Shown piece after piece: positions 29,101 through 44,100 of a stretch of 64,000 nucleotides of DNA. Origin of the DNA: Papio anubis (Eukaryota; Chordata; Mammalia; Primates; Cercopithecidae); contig NC_044989.1 in assembly GCF_008728515.1 (NCBI RefSeq), positions 64,288,712 to 64,352,711 on the forward strand, read 5' to 3'. Both the position numbers and the translations under genes were made by a program. Under the pieces are notes generated by a model. That model saw nothing but the letters and a program-made list of their open reading frames with translations. It did no database searches and had not been told where the DNA came from. Positions within the stretch are counted from its first letter, which is position 1. Every line of letters begins with the position of its first letter.

Positions 29101-32100
29101 AGGCAACTTGCTTAACCTCTTTATGCCTTAGTTTCTAAATTTGTAAAATAGGAATACTAATAATGTCTAGCTCACGGACCTGTAAATGAGATAACACCTG
29201 TAAAATACTTAGAACAAAACAGTATAAGTAAATACTCAAATAATATTAGCTGCTATCCATTAACCTTCATTTCTCCAATGCCTAGCTGAGTGGCTAGTAA
29301 CCCAATTAATATACCATGGATAAATAGATAATAATCCAGGATCCTTAACTTGAAAAGAACTAGTAAAATGTTAATGGACTTCTAATAGCATACATCTATG
29401 CTATTCAGAGAGGAAAAAAAAGACTGAGAAGAAAGGTATGTAAGAGAAACGTCCTACCATCAATATACTCCAAAGAAGTGAAAATAAATAGTTCATGTTT
29501 CAAACAAAATACACGATTAATTCAATTATTCCACATTTACGATTTTAATTCAGAAATCACTCTGTTTGCTTAACAGTGGAATCAAAAGACCATGAGCTGT
29601 TCAGGGACAGAAAATATATCCTAGTCATCTAGCACACCACCTCACATAGAGAGAAGTCAATTAAATATAGATTGAAAGACTAGATGAGAGATAAGTCTTA
29701 CAATTTTAAACTAGTGATTTAGAATGGTCAGAGTGTTTTATTTTTCCATCAGCTCTTGCTAGTTGAATGCTTTAGTTGTGCCAGTATCATACAGTTAGAA
29801 AACTCTACCACCCAACGCTATTACCTATTAAAAACTGTCATATGACAAAAATTTACCTAATTTCTTCAATTCCTCTCTCTGCCCTATATCAACTAATCTG
29901 TTTTATACTTGTCCTTAACCCTCCTCCCCTTGTCACAGGGGCAGAAGTAGTAGCCTTTCTCTTAAACTCTGGATTCGACTCCATGCACCTTGCCCCATAA
30001 ATCACCCTCCCTCTCTAACTTCTTTAGCTACTATTTCATCACTCACTTTTCCTTCACAACCAAATCTGTTGAAAAAGTAGTCTATACTTGTCTACCCTTC
30101 CTCACTTTTCCAGTTACTAAGCACTGAACTGCAATTTGACTATCACTCCACTGAATTACTGAGATTGCAAATGATCTATGTATCAAACTAATGGTTACTG
30201 TTTGTATTTTACTCAAGTCTTTCTCTTGTAGTCTAGTTGCATTTTGTGCGACTGTGAAGTATACAATTTAAAAATATTTCTGTGTAGAAATGTAAAACTT
30301 AGATTAAATGCATAAAATTTGAAATAGTGCAACTACCTCCTCTATTAGAAATACTCAATAATTTCATAATTGTAAATCTTATAGGATTATTGTAAATAAA
30401 TTTACATTATTATCACACGATGACTCCACCTGAACTAGTGTACAAAAGTATTTCCCAGCCATCTCTTCCACATGAAAACTCAACTGGTATTCGATACCAG
30501 TGACAACTCTCTCATCATTTTACTTCTATGTTCTAGATTTCTCCCTACCTCTGTGGTTCTTCCTTTTTTGTCCCCTTCATGGTTTTCTTTCTTTACGTTT
30601 GGACTTTCGCTATCGTGTAACTACATTACTTAGGATTGCTTATATGTTTTTTGGTTTTGTTCATTAGACTTAGCCTCTTTAAAGCAGAATTACAGCTGTT
30701 ATCTCTGTCTCAACTCTGTCTCAATATAGGACACAAAGTAGAAGCTAACTAGTGCTTACTCAATATATGTATGCAAACAATATGGTATAGTAGCTAAGAA
30801 CATAGCTATGAAATTACATAAAGCTGGTTTCAAATCCCAACTCATCATTTGTATAAAAATTCCTTAACCCTTCTGAGCCTCAAGGTTCCTCACTGTTACA
30901 TAAAGTAACAATAGTACCTGTATCACAGATCGTTGTGAGAATGAACTGGAGTAATGCATGTAAAGAACATGGTCCAGTGTCTGGCATATGGTTATAACAC
31001 ACAATAAATATTTGAAATCATTATTATAAATTACCACAGATTTCCTGTCAAGTATTTACTAAGCTGGAAATATTGGTTCTAGCTTTGAAATAGGCACTGT
31101 CAATTAAAGAAATATTAAGCATTAATACAAAATGAATAAACAATATAAAATTGAAAGAGAATGTGTGAAGGAATACACATACTTCCTGATTTTTTTTCAG
31201 GTAAAGCAATCTTCCCATCTGATATAGAATCAACAAGATCCTGAAATTCTGCAGGAACATCTGCTTGCTTCCAGCGCTCATTGTCTAAGAGGAGGCTAGT
31301 CCACAGTAAAGAGAAAAGAAGGTAAACTTTAACATTTCAATACCATCTTCCTTGGTTTAAAAGAAAAGGAAGAAGAGCTGAATGAGAACGTAAGACTTAA
31401 AAAGTGCTGAACACTTTAATAAACTGGAATCATTCATAAGCAGGACCAATACTTAGAAAATAGTTCTCTTTTTATATCTCAGCCTAAACAAAAAGAATGA
31501 TGAAACAATTTACTTAACTTTGAGTGGCAAAAAAAGTCAACTTACTGAGGATCTTCCTGATAAGTATTTTAATAGAAGTAAGCATTCTAACTCAGCTTTG
31601 AAAAGCCAAGAAATGTGATTTTAATTCCACAATCTGCCTTTAATTAAAAAAACCTTTATCAGGCATTTTCACTGGCCAATTAAGTTTACTCTTTTAAATA
31701 TAACTGTGTTTCACAAAGAAAAATGAAAAAAAACAAAGAACAGAACAGACATGGTGATGATACCTGAGCTTGGTTTTTCTCTCTTCATGAAACCTATTTA
31801 CAAACTTATTAGCTTGGCTCTGAAGTGCTCCAAGTAACGACATGCTTTTTCTTCCACAGATCTGTTCGGTGTCTAAAATGAATGTTTCCATTAATCTAGA
31901 AAGTGTTATGAATTCCATGGAATTTAGCTTCTCAAGAAAACCATCCTAAATTTTAATACAAAAATCATGAGAGTTAGTGTAACACCAAATTGACTAAGGT
32001 TTAACAATATATTTTTATTTTAATAATATTTCCCAATACTTTAGACCCAGAAATTGAGCATGAAATGCTTAAGAGGTCCAAATTTGATTCTGATTCCTTT

Positions 32101-35100
32101 ATAACTAATATAGTAGTTCAAATGAATTTAGATCATACTATAAAATTTTCACAATGTTGGAGTTTTATTATAAACTTGTGTAACTACATATATTTAGGTA
32201 TACATATATACATATACATATATATGTAAAACAACATTAATTTCAAATTAGTTATTAACATATATTTCAAAATAAGTCATTTAATCATTTATCTGAAAAT
32301 ACTGCTTTAATAATTCCTATTTCTTTTACTTAGATTATTTTATATCTCAACATCTCCCTAGCAGACCACATCAGTGGTAACACTGACTAGGTCATTACAT
32401 TACATTAAATGTTAAAAATATAATATACATTATGGGGAACACAGGAAGCAAAGACATAATTCCAGATCTTCAAAATTGTTATGTATAAAATATAAAATAT
32501 ATAAAGCTTTATGAAAATAACTACCTTTGCTCTTGACATGAGAAATTTGACAGCTCGATCATGGCATATATCTGAGGCACTATATAATAATTCCTGGATA
32601 TTATTTGCCAGCTTTCCTAGCTCTGAGTCAGTTAATTTCATATCTTCACTAACCCTGAAAATGATAAAATAAGATTTAGTCCAGGAAAGTTGTAAACATA
32701 GTATTCTCCATAGGTGACCTATCAATAAAAAGGATGAAAAAGCTAAAAATTCACATTTGAAGAAAATTTCTATGATGTACCAAATATCTTACAGTTTTTA
32801 CAGTGAAATATTACTTAAACATGCTCAGATAATACAACTATATCTAGCTATTGTTTGTTTTGAGACATGGTCTTGCTCTGTCACCCAGGCTGGAGTGCAG
32901 TGGCACATTCAGAGCTTACTGAAACCTCAAACTCCTAGTCTCAAGCGAACCCCCTACCTCAGCCTCCCAAGTAGCTAGGACTACAGGTGTGCACTACCAC
33001 ACCTGGCTAATCTTTTTCGAAATTTTTTTGTAGAGACAGAGTATTGCTACAATGCCCAGGGTGGTCTCAAATATCCCTGGCCTCAAGCAATCCTCGGCCT
33101 CCCAAAGTGCTAGGCTTACAAGTGTGAGCCACTGTGCCCAACCACAAATGTATTTTATCATAACCTTAAATAAGAATTTTCATTCTCCACTATAGTATTT
33201 TTAACACTTAGTTCAGATTTCGATTGGAAAGTCTGCAGAAACCATAGCAAAATTAAATTTTTAGATTAGGTACAAGGTAGTAGCTATGTCAGAGGACAGT
33301 TGTGCATAGGCACTTAGGATGATACAGTGGCAGCAAAAGAGGGAAGGAATGTTATTTCATGACAAACAGACTCTCTTTTTACTTATAATTATGAATGAGT
33401 ATAAATATTCAGTTCAACTGAACTAATATTTACTAAGCATCTACTGTGCTTAAGTGCTAGGCACTAGACGGAATATAACAGGTTGCTGCTTTCAAGGAAC
33501 GTAAACTCAAAGAGGAGTATTTGTAAGACATAATGTACTTTTTTTCAATTTTGAGGGGAAATGTAAAACTTTCTGTTTTTAAACATTTTCCCCCAGGGGC
33601 ATATATAAAGACCAATGATTCCATGCCATCAGTTCAGTTTAGTATTACCATGAGCCAAGTTAAGTACCTTAACATCATTTTTCTCTCTTTCAGTTGAATT
33701 AAAATACTTTTCAAAGATACTACAAAGAGACTGGTGTATATTGCTTTGAGGTAAACTACCATTCTAATTGGTTATGGTATTAAAGAAGGTTATTACCTGC
33801 TATCCTTCAAAATCATAGTATCACCAAATTTGTTTACTAATGCTTCAAAATAACAGAGGAATTAATATTCTTAAAGGACTCTCAGAAACATTATCTTGTT
33901 TGGTTCTCACACTCTGAGGTAGGTAGATAAATAACTACCTATGGAGGAGAACACTGAATCTTAGAAAGTTGAAGTGACCTAGAGATAGAACTAAAACCCA
34001 GAATCAGTCTACTTCTAATCGAGTAAGCTTCCTCTGCTCTGACATTTATTTCTACATAAACAGTCTAGCAGTATTTCAAAACAGAATACCTGCAAAATTC
34101 TTGCTTAAATTTCAAAGTCAACTTTACTTTGAAGTAAATTTTTAATTCCTGAAAGATTACTTACAATTTCCCCCATGTAACAGAATGATAAATGAATTTG
34201 AAACTCTTGACAATATGCTACCAATTCACAAAAATATAAACAGGAAATAGCAAATAAAAACAACTCAAGTCCTTAAAAAAAAAAATAGAGTGAATTAATC
34301 CAAAAAGCCACAAAGTTAGTTTTTAAAAATCATTTCATTCATTGTAATTCTGCTTTTAAAAAGATTTTTTGGGGCCCGGGCACAGTGGCTCACACCTGTA
34401 ATCCCAGCACTTTGGGAGACTGAGACCATCCTAGCTAACACATGGTGAAATCCCATCTATACTAAAAATACAAAAAAATAAGCTGGGCAAGGTGGGCGCC
34501 TGCAGTCGCAGCTACTTGGGAGGCTGAGGCAGGAGAATGGCATGAACCCTGGGGGCGGAGCTTGCAGTGAGCCGAGATCTCGCCACTGCACTCCAGCCTG
34601 GGCGAAGGAGCGAGGAAAAAAAAAAGAAAAAAAAAAAGATTTGTTATTTTTTAACTTCAGTTAGATCTCTAACTTTCACATCAATAGGTAAAAAGCAAAC
34701 AAACTCAAACATAATCCTGCAATTCTACTTCTGGGTATACATCCGAAATAACTGAAAGTAAGATCTCTAGGATTTATATGTACACTCAAGTTCATAACAG
34801 CACTATTCAAAATAGCTAGGACATGGAAGCAACCCAAGTGTCAACCAATGGATGAAGAGATAAACAAAATGTGATATACACATATACATCTTGTATGTAT
34901 GTATCACATACATGTGAACGGAATATTATTCAACCTTAAAGGGGAAGGAAATTTTGATATATGTTACAACATGGATGAAACTTGAGGACATTATGCTCTG
35001 CAACTCTAATTTTTTCCATTGTTTTTCTTTTCCTATTTCCTGCCTAGAAAAGTATTTCCTATTTTGTGCCCATATTTGCATTGCAATAAACTTACAAAAT

Positions 35101-38100
35101 TGCAGGTTATTTTGAAGTAAGAAAATAGGGAAAATCTACCACTAACAAAGTTAAAACGTCAGATGTATTTTTGCATGTTCTATATCAGTGATTCAATTAT
35201 ATACTGCAAAAACACTTGCTACAGGAATAGTCAGAGCCCTTGTATGAAAGAACTAGCTAGACTCACACATATAAATATACTCAATTCAGTGCCCCTTTGG
35301 GTTGGGTAGTTCCCAGACATTTACTACATTGGGTAGTTCCCAGAAAGAACCATCTGCAGAACCTATGCTTCATGTTGTAGGAGGATGTGATTGGGGAAAG
35401 CCAGAGAAGGTTCAATGTATAAAGTGAGCCACAGTGGAGGTGGGAGGGGAAGAATAAAAACTGAGAGACTGCATCCAGTTTAAAAGGACCTCAAATGGTG
35501 TGGGGCAGAAAGCTAATTATCTTTCAGTATCTGTTCTCTCTTTTGCCACAATGACAGCTCTAGCTGGGCAAATAGTCCACAAGCTAAAGACTTATTTCTC
35601 AAGCTTCCCTTATAGCTAGACATAGTCACATAATTATGCTGGCCACTAGGATGTGAGTGGAAGTAGTAAGTGCGAATTCTGGATTGTGCTTGTTTTTAAA
35701 AAGAAAGAAAAAAATATAAACAAATATATGTGAAGGTAACAGAGAACTAACAAATCTAAAATGTATATGGATTTGTAAAAGACCAAGAAGAGTTGAGGCA
35801 ATCCTAAAGAAGAAAAAGTAGAAGAAATTACTCTCCCAGATATTAATATGGATTAAAAATCTACAGTTGCTGGGTATGTGATTCATGCCTAGCACTCTGG
35901 GAGGTTGACACAGGAGGATCACTTGAGGCCAGGAGTGACCAGCCTGGGCAACATAGTAAGACCCAATCTCTACAAACAAATTATTTAAGAAAACAAAAGC
36001 TATAGTAACTACAGTAACTATGACAATTTTACTTAATGGTACTGGTGTAAAGACAGAAAAATGAATGAAATAGAGTGCAGAAACAGATATACCTATCTGA
36101 ATATTTGATTTACGGCAAGAGTGACATTATAGAGCAGTAGGAAAGACAGCCTTTTCAATAAATGGTGCAAGGTCAAAAACATATCCATATGGGAAAAAAA
36201 TCTTAACCCTCATACTAAACATAAAAATCAATTCTAGATGGACTGTAGGTCTTAATGTGAAAAAGACAGTAACAAAGTTTCTAGACAGTAACCAAAAAAT
36301 ATCTTCAAGTCTTTAAAGTAGGGAAAGATTTCTTAAATAGGACACAAAGAAGCATAAATCATAAAGGAAAGTAATGAATCATAGAATTATATTAACAACT
36401 TCTGTTCACCATAAAACCCAGTAAGAGTGAAAAGTCAATACAGAAAGTGGGAGAAGATATCTGCAATATGGACAACTGGCAAAAGATTTGTGCTGACATA
36501 ACATAAAGAACCTTCATAAATCAATACAAACCAACAGAAAAATGGGTAAAGGCCTTGAATAGGCACTTCATAGAAGAGGATATCCCAGCCGCCAATGAAT
36601 GTATGAAAAGGTGCTCTCCTATCAATCATCAGGGAAATAAAATGACTACACTTGCGACATACCCAACAAAACGGCTAACATGTAAAAAAGACTGGTAATA
36701 TCAAGAGTGAAGGAAGATGTGGAGTGACACAAATGTTCCACACTTCTGAGGGGAGCGTAAGTGAGTACAATCACTTTGAGAAATTGTTGGCATTAGCTAA
36801 ATTAACCATTCACATACTGTGTTTCCAGGTATATATTCAACAGAAATGCTTGTAACATGTGCATCAAAGGTATCTAGAAGAATGTTCATGACAATCCAAA
36901 ATGAAAACCCAAATATTATCAAAAGTAAAATACATATATACATTGTAGTGTATCATAAAATGGATTATTTGTACAGAAAAAATAAAATCACTGCTACATG
37001 GAACAACCTGGATAGATATCACAACTGTAATGCTGAACGAAAGAAATCAGAGACAAAAGAGCCAATATATGATTCCATTAAGTTTAAAAACTGGAAAAAC
37101 CAATTGTTTTAATGGTTTCCTATGGGAAGGAGTAGCATAGTATTACAGTGGCAAGAGGGGCTTCTGAAGAGCTGGTAAAGTTATATTTCTTGAGGTGGGT
37201 GACAATTACACCAACAAATTCACCTTGTGCTAGTTAACTGAGCTGAGCACTTTATAATTGCTACATCTTCCCATATGTGCCTAATGTTCCAAACAGATCA
37301 TGAAAGGGCTGAGAGGAAGATGAATACAAATGATACTTGAAGCTGGAAGGTGGGCTTAGTTCTACCCAAATTACATGGCTGTTGTTAAAATGTTTAAAAA
37401 GCAAAACAAAGTAAGCAAGGTATCAGCCTTTTGTCCTCTCCTTCCTGCTGCTAGGGATGAAAATGAAATGCTAAAAGCTAGAACAGCCACCTTAGACACA
37501 GATGGAAACTACACACTGAGAATGGTAGAACTGTCTTCTCGGCTGACGATCTCCTACCTCTGAAATGTTACATGAAATATAAATATAAATATATAAAAAT
37601 ATAAAAATAAATTTTACATTGTTTAAGTTACAGAGTTTTTACCTCTCTTTTTATAGCAGTTTTAGACTGCACCCTAACTAGTAAATGTGAAAATATTAGC
37701 CTGCACACAGAAGAAACTTTATTAAGTTTCTTATTTATTAAGTAAACTTTATTAAGTAAGCTCAGGGTTTGGTTTGTTTGTACTGAAGAGCAGTGTTATA
37801 GTTGACTTTATGTTGTTACTGTGACCTTTATAAGCTCCAGGACCATAAGTTGATTTATATAAAGTACTGAGTTGACCGGTCGCTTCCAAGATGGCTGAAT
37901 AGGAACAGCTCCGGTCTACAGCTGTGAGCGAGATCGATGCAGAAGATGGGTGATTTCTGCATTTCCAACTGAGGCACCTGGTTCATCTCATTGGGACTGG
38001 CTGGACAGTGGGTGCAGCCCACAGAGGTTGAGCTGAAGCAGGGCAGGGCATTGCTTCACCCGGGAAGTGCAAGGGGTCGGGGGATTTCCCTTTCCTAGTC

Positions 38101-41100
38101 AAGAGAAGATGTGAGTGACTGTACCTGGAAAAGTGGTACACTCCTTCCCAAATACTGTGCTTTTCCCATGGTCTTTGCAACCAGCAGACCTGGAGATCCC
38201 CTCCTGTGCCTGGCTCAGTGGGTCCCACACCCACAGAGCCTTGCTCACCGGTAGCACAGGAGTTTGAGATTGACTTGGGACATGGGAGCTTGGTGGGGGA
38301 AGGGGCGTCTGCCATTGCTGAGGCTTGAGTAGGCAGTTCTATGCTCATAGTGTAAACAAAGCAGCAGGGAAGCTGGAACTGGGTGGAGCCCACCGCAGCT
38401 CAGCAACACCTACTGCCTCTCTGAATTCCACCCCTCTGGGGAGGGCATAGCTGAACAAAAGGCGGCAGACAGCTTCTCCAGACTTCAATGTTCCTGCCTG
38501 AGAGCTCTGAAGAGAGCAGTGGTTCTCCCAGCACAGCGTTCAAGCTCTGATAACGGACAGACTGCCTCCTCAAGTGGATCCCTGACTCCCGTGTAGCCTG
38601 ACTGGGAAACACCTCCCAGTAGGGGCCGACAGACACCTCAAACAGGCAGGTGCCCCTCTGGGATAAAGCTTCCAAAGGAAGGATCAGGCAGCAATATTTG
38701 CTGTTCTGCAGCCTCTGTTGGTGATTCCCAGGCAAACAGGGTCTGGAGTGGACCTCAAGCAAACTCCAACAGACCTGCAGTTGAGGGACGTGACTGCTAG
38801 AAAGAAAATTAACAAACAAAGGAATAGCATCAACATCAACAAAAAGGACATCCACACCAAAATCCCATCGATAAGTCACCAACCTCAAAGACCAAAGGCA
38901 GATAAAACCAAAAAGATGGGGAGAAACCACAGCAGAAAAGCTGAAAACTCCAAAAGCCAGAATATCTCTTCTCCTCCAAAGGAACACGACTCCTCGCCAG
39001 CAAGGGAACAAAACTGGATGGAGAATGAGTTTGACGAGCTGAGAGAAGCAGGTTTCAGGTCAGTAGTAACAAACTTCTTCAAGCTAAAGGAGCATGTTCT
39101 AGCCCATCACGAGAAAGCTAAAAATCTTGAAAAAAGATTAAATGAATGGCTAACTAGAATAACCAGTCTAGAGAAGAGCTTAAATGACCTGATGGAGCTG
39201 AAAACCACAGTATGAAAACTTTGTGAAGCATACACAAGCTTCAATAGCCGATACGATCAAGCAGAAGAAAGGATATCAGTGACTGAAGACCAAGTTAGTG
39301 AAATAAAGTGAGAAGACAAGACTAGAGAAAAAAGAGTGAAAAGAAATGAACAAAGCCTCCAAGAAATATGGGACTATGTGAAAAGACCAAATCTACGCTT
39401 CACTGGTGTACCTGAAAGTGACAGGGAGAGTGGAATCAAGTTAGAAAACACTCTTCAGGATATTATCCAGGAGAACTTCCCCAACCTAACAAGGCAGGCC
39501 AACATTCACATTCAGGAAATAGAGAACACCACAAAGATACTTCTTGAGAAAAGAAACTCCAAGACACATAATTGTCAGATTAACCAAGGTTGAAAGGAAG
39601 GAAAAAATGTTAAGGGCAGCCAGAGAAAAAGATCAGGTTACCCACGAAGAGAAGCCCATCAGACTAACAGCAGATCTCTCTGCAGAAATCCTACAAACCA
39701 GAAGAGAGTGGGGGCCAAGATTCATCATTCTTAAACAATTTTCAACCCAGAATTTCATATCCAGCCAATAAGCTTCATAAGTGAAGGAGAAATAAAATCC
39801 TTTACAGATAAGCAAATGCTGAGAGATTTTGTCACCACCAGGCCTGCCTTACAAGAGCTCCTGAAGTAAGCACTAAACATGGATAGGAACAACTGGTACC
39901 AGCCATTGCAAAAACATGCCAAATTGTAAAGACCTTCAATGCTAGGAAGAAACTGCATCAATTAACGGGCAAAATAACCAGCTAGCATCATAATGATAGG
40001 ATCAAATTCACACATAACAATATTAACCTTAAATGTAAATGGGCTAAATGCCCCAATTAAAAGACACAGACTGGCAAATTGGATAAAGAGTGCTACATTG
40101 ATGTGCTACATTCAGGAAACCCATCTCACATGCAAAGATACACATAGGCTCAAAATAAACGGATGGAGGAAGATCTACCAAGCAAATGGAAAGCAAACAA
40201 ACAAACAAACAAACAAAAACAGCAGGGGGTTTGCAATCCTGGTCTCTGATAAAACAGACTTTAAACCAACAAAAATCAAAAGAGACAAAGAAAGCCATTA
40301 TATAATGGTAAAGGGATCAATTCAACAAGAAGAACTGACTATCCTAAATATATATGCATCCAATACAGGAACATCCAGATTCATAAAGCAAGTCCTTAGA
40401 GACCTACAAAGATACTTAGACTCCCACACAATAATAATGGGAGACGTTAATACCACTGTCAACATCACACAGATCAACACGACAGAAAATTAACAAGGAT
40501 ATCCAGAACTTGAACTCAGCTCTGGACCAAACAGACCTAACAGACATATACAGAAGTCTCCACCCAAACTCAACAGAATATATATTCTTCTCAGCACCAC
40601 ATCGCACTTATTACAAAATTGACCACATAGTTGGAAGTAAAGCACTCCTCAGCCAATGTACAAGAACAGAAATTATAACAAACTGTTTCTCAGACCACAG
40701 TTCAATCAAACTAGAATTCAGGATTAAGAAACAATCAAAACCGCTCAACTACGTGGAAACTGAACAACCTGCTCCTGAATGACTACTGGGTACATAACAA
40801 AATGAAGGCAGAAATAAAGATGTTCTTTGAAACCAATGAGAACAAAGATACAACATACCAGAATCTCTGGGACACATTTAAAGCAGTGTGTAGAGGAAAA
40901 TTTATAGCACTAAAAGCCCACAAGAGAAAGGAGGAAAGATCTAAAATTGACACCTTAACATCACAATTAAAAGAACTAGAGAAGCAAGAGGAAACACATT
41001 CAAAAGCTAGCAGAAGGCAAGAAATAACTAAGATCAGAGCAGAACTGAAGGAGATAGAGACACAAAAAAACCCTTCAAAAAATCCATGAATCCAGGAGCT

Positions 41101-44100
41101 GGTTTTTGGAAAAGATCAACAAAATTGATAGACTGCTAGCAAGATTAATAAAGAAGAAAAGAGAAAAGAATCAAATAAATGCAATAAAAAATGATAAAGG
41201 GGATATCACCACCGACCCCACAGAAATACAAACTACCATCAGAGAATACTATAAACACCTCTATGCAAATAAAAAAGAAAACATAGAAGAAACTGATAAA
41301 TTCTTGGACACATACACTCTCCCAAGACTAAACCAGGAAGAAGTTGAATCCCTGATTAGACCAATAACAGGCTCTGAAAATGAGGCAATAATTAATAGCC
41401 TACCAACCAAAAAAAGGCCAGGACCAGACGGATTCACAGCTGAATTCTACCAGACATACAAGGAAGAGCTGGTACCATTCCTTTTGAAACTATTCCAATC
41501 AATAGAAAAAGAGGGAATCCTCCCTAACTCATTTGATGAGGCCAGCATCATCCTGATACCAAAGCCTGGCAGAGACACACACACAAAAAAGAGAATATTA
41601 GACCAATATCCCTGATGAACATCAATGCAAAAATCCTCAATAAAATACTGGCAAACCGAATCCAGCAGCACATCAAAAAGCTTATCCTACATGATCAATT
41701 GGGCTTCATCCCTGGGATGCAAGGACGGTTCAACATACGCAAATCAATAAATGTAATCCAGCATATAAACAGAACCAGAGACAAAAACCACATGATTATC
41801 TCAATAGAAGCAGAAAAGGCCTTTGACAAAATTCAACAGCTCTTCATGCTAAAAACTCTCAATAAATTCGGTATTGATGGAACGTATCTCAAAATAATAA
41901 GTGCTATTTATGACAAACCCACAGGCAATATCATAATGAATGGGTAAAAACTGGAAGCATTCCCTTTGAAAACTGGCACAAGACATGGATGCCCTCTCTC
42001 ACCACTCCTATTCAACATAGTGTTCGAAGTTCTGGCTAGGGCAATCAGGCAGGAGAAAGAAATAAAGGGTATTCAGTTAGGAAAAGAAGAAGTCAAATTG
42101 TCCCTGTTTGCAGATGACATGATTGTATATTTACAAAACCCCATCGTCTCAGCCCCAAATCTCCTTAAGCTGATAAGCAACTTCAGCAAAGTCTCAGGAT
42201 ACAAAATCAATGTGCAAAAATCACAAGCATTCTTATATACCAATAACAAACAGAGAGCCAAATCATGAGTGAACTCACATTCACAAGTGCTTCAAAGAGA
42301 ATAAAATACCTAGGAATCCAACTTACAAGGGATGAAAAGGACTTCTTCAGGTAGAACTACAAACCACTGCTCAGTGAAATAAAAGAGGACACAAACAAAT
42401 GGAAGAACATTCCATGCTCACAGATAGGAAGAATCAATATTGTGAAAATGGCCATACTGCCCAAGGTAATCTATAGATTCAATGCCATCCCCATTAAGCT
42501 ACCAATGAGTTTCTTCACAGAATTGGAAAAAAATACTTTAAAGTTCATATGGAACCAAAAAAGAGCCTGCACTGCCAAGACAATCCTAAGCCAAAAGAAC
42601 AAAGCTGGAGGCATCATGCTACCTGACTTCAAACTACACTACAAGGCTACAGTAAACAAAACAGCATGGTACTGGTACCAAAACAGAGATATAGACCAAT
42701 AGAACAGAACAGAGCCCTCAGAAATAATACCACACATCTACAACCATATGTTCTTTGACAAACCTGACAAAAACTAGAAATGGGGAAAGGACCCCCTATT
42801 TAATAAATGGTGCCGGGAAAACTGACTAGCCATAAGTAGAAAGCTGAAACTAGATCCCTCCCTTACACCTTATATAAAAATTAATTCAAGATGGAATAGA
42901 GATTTAAATGTTAGACCTAAAACTATAAAAATCCTAGAAGAAAACCTAGGCAATACCATTCAGGACAGGGGCATGGGCAAGGACTTCATGACTAAAACAC
43001 CAAAAGCAATGGCAAAAAAAGCCAAAATTGACAAATGGGATCTAATTAAACTAAAGAGCTTCTGCACAGTGAAAGAAACTACCATCAGAGCGAACAGGCA
43101 ACCTACAGAATGGGAGAAAATTTCTGCAATCTACCCATCTGACAAAGGGCTAATATCCAGAACCTACAAAGAACTCAAACAAATTTACAAGAAAAAAACA
43201 ACCCCATCAAAAAGTGGGCAAAGGATATGAACAGACACTTCTCAAAAGAAGACATTTATGCAGCAACAGACACATGAAAAAATGCTCATCATCACTGGCC
43301 ATCAGAGAAATGCAAATCAAAACCACAATGAGATACCATCTCACACCAGTTAGAATGGCCATCATTAAAAAGTCAGGAAACAACAGGTGCTGGAGAGGAT
43401 GTGGAGAAATAGGAACACTTTCACACTGTTGGTGGGAATGTAAACTAGTTCAACCATTGTGGAAGATGGTGTGGCGATTCCTCAAGGATCCAGAACTAGA
43501 AATACCATTTGACCCAGCAATCCCATTACTGGGCATATACCCAAAGGATTATAAATCATGCTGCTATAAAGACACACACATACATATGTTTATTGCGGCA
43601 CTATTCACAATAGCAAAGACTGGGAACCAACCCAAATGTCCATCAATGACAGACTGGATTAAGAAAATGTGGCACATATATACCATGAAATACTATGCAG
43701 CCATAAAAAAGGATAAATTTGTGTCCTTTGTAGGGACATGGATGCAGCTGGAAACCATCTCAGCAAACTATTGCAAGAACAGAAAACCAAACACTGCATG
43801 TTCTCACTCATAGATGGGAACTGAACAATGAGAACACTTGGACACAGGAAGGGGAACATCACACACTGGGGCCTGCTGTGGGGTGGGGGGAGGGGGTAGG
43901 GGGTAGGGACAGCATTAGGAGATATACCTAATGTAAATGATGAGTTAATGGGTGCAGCACACCAACATGGCACATGTATACATATGTAACAAATCTGCAT
44001 CTTGTGCACATGTACCCTAGAACATAAAGTATAATTTAAAAAAATTAAAATTTGCAAAAAATTTAAAAAAAAAACAGCATGATATGGGTACCAAAACATA

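Noticed and set aside
38400..39011. 203-codon minus-strand frame in the second L1
   Set aside because: It is antisense to the L1 5' UTR/ORF1 start and matches nothing I know; ORF0 lies further along (37983-38315). Likely a chance frame.
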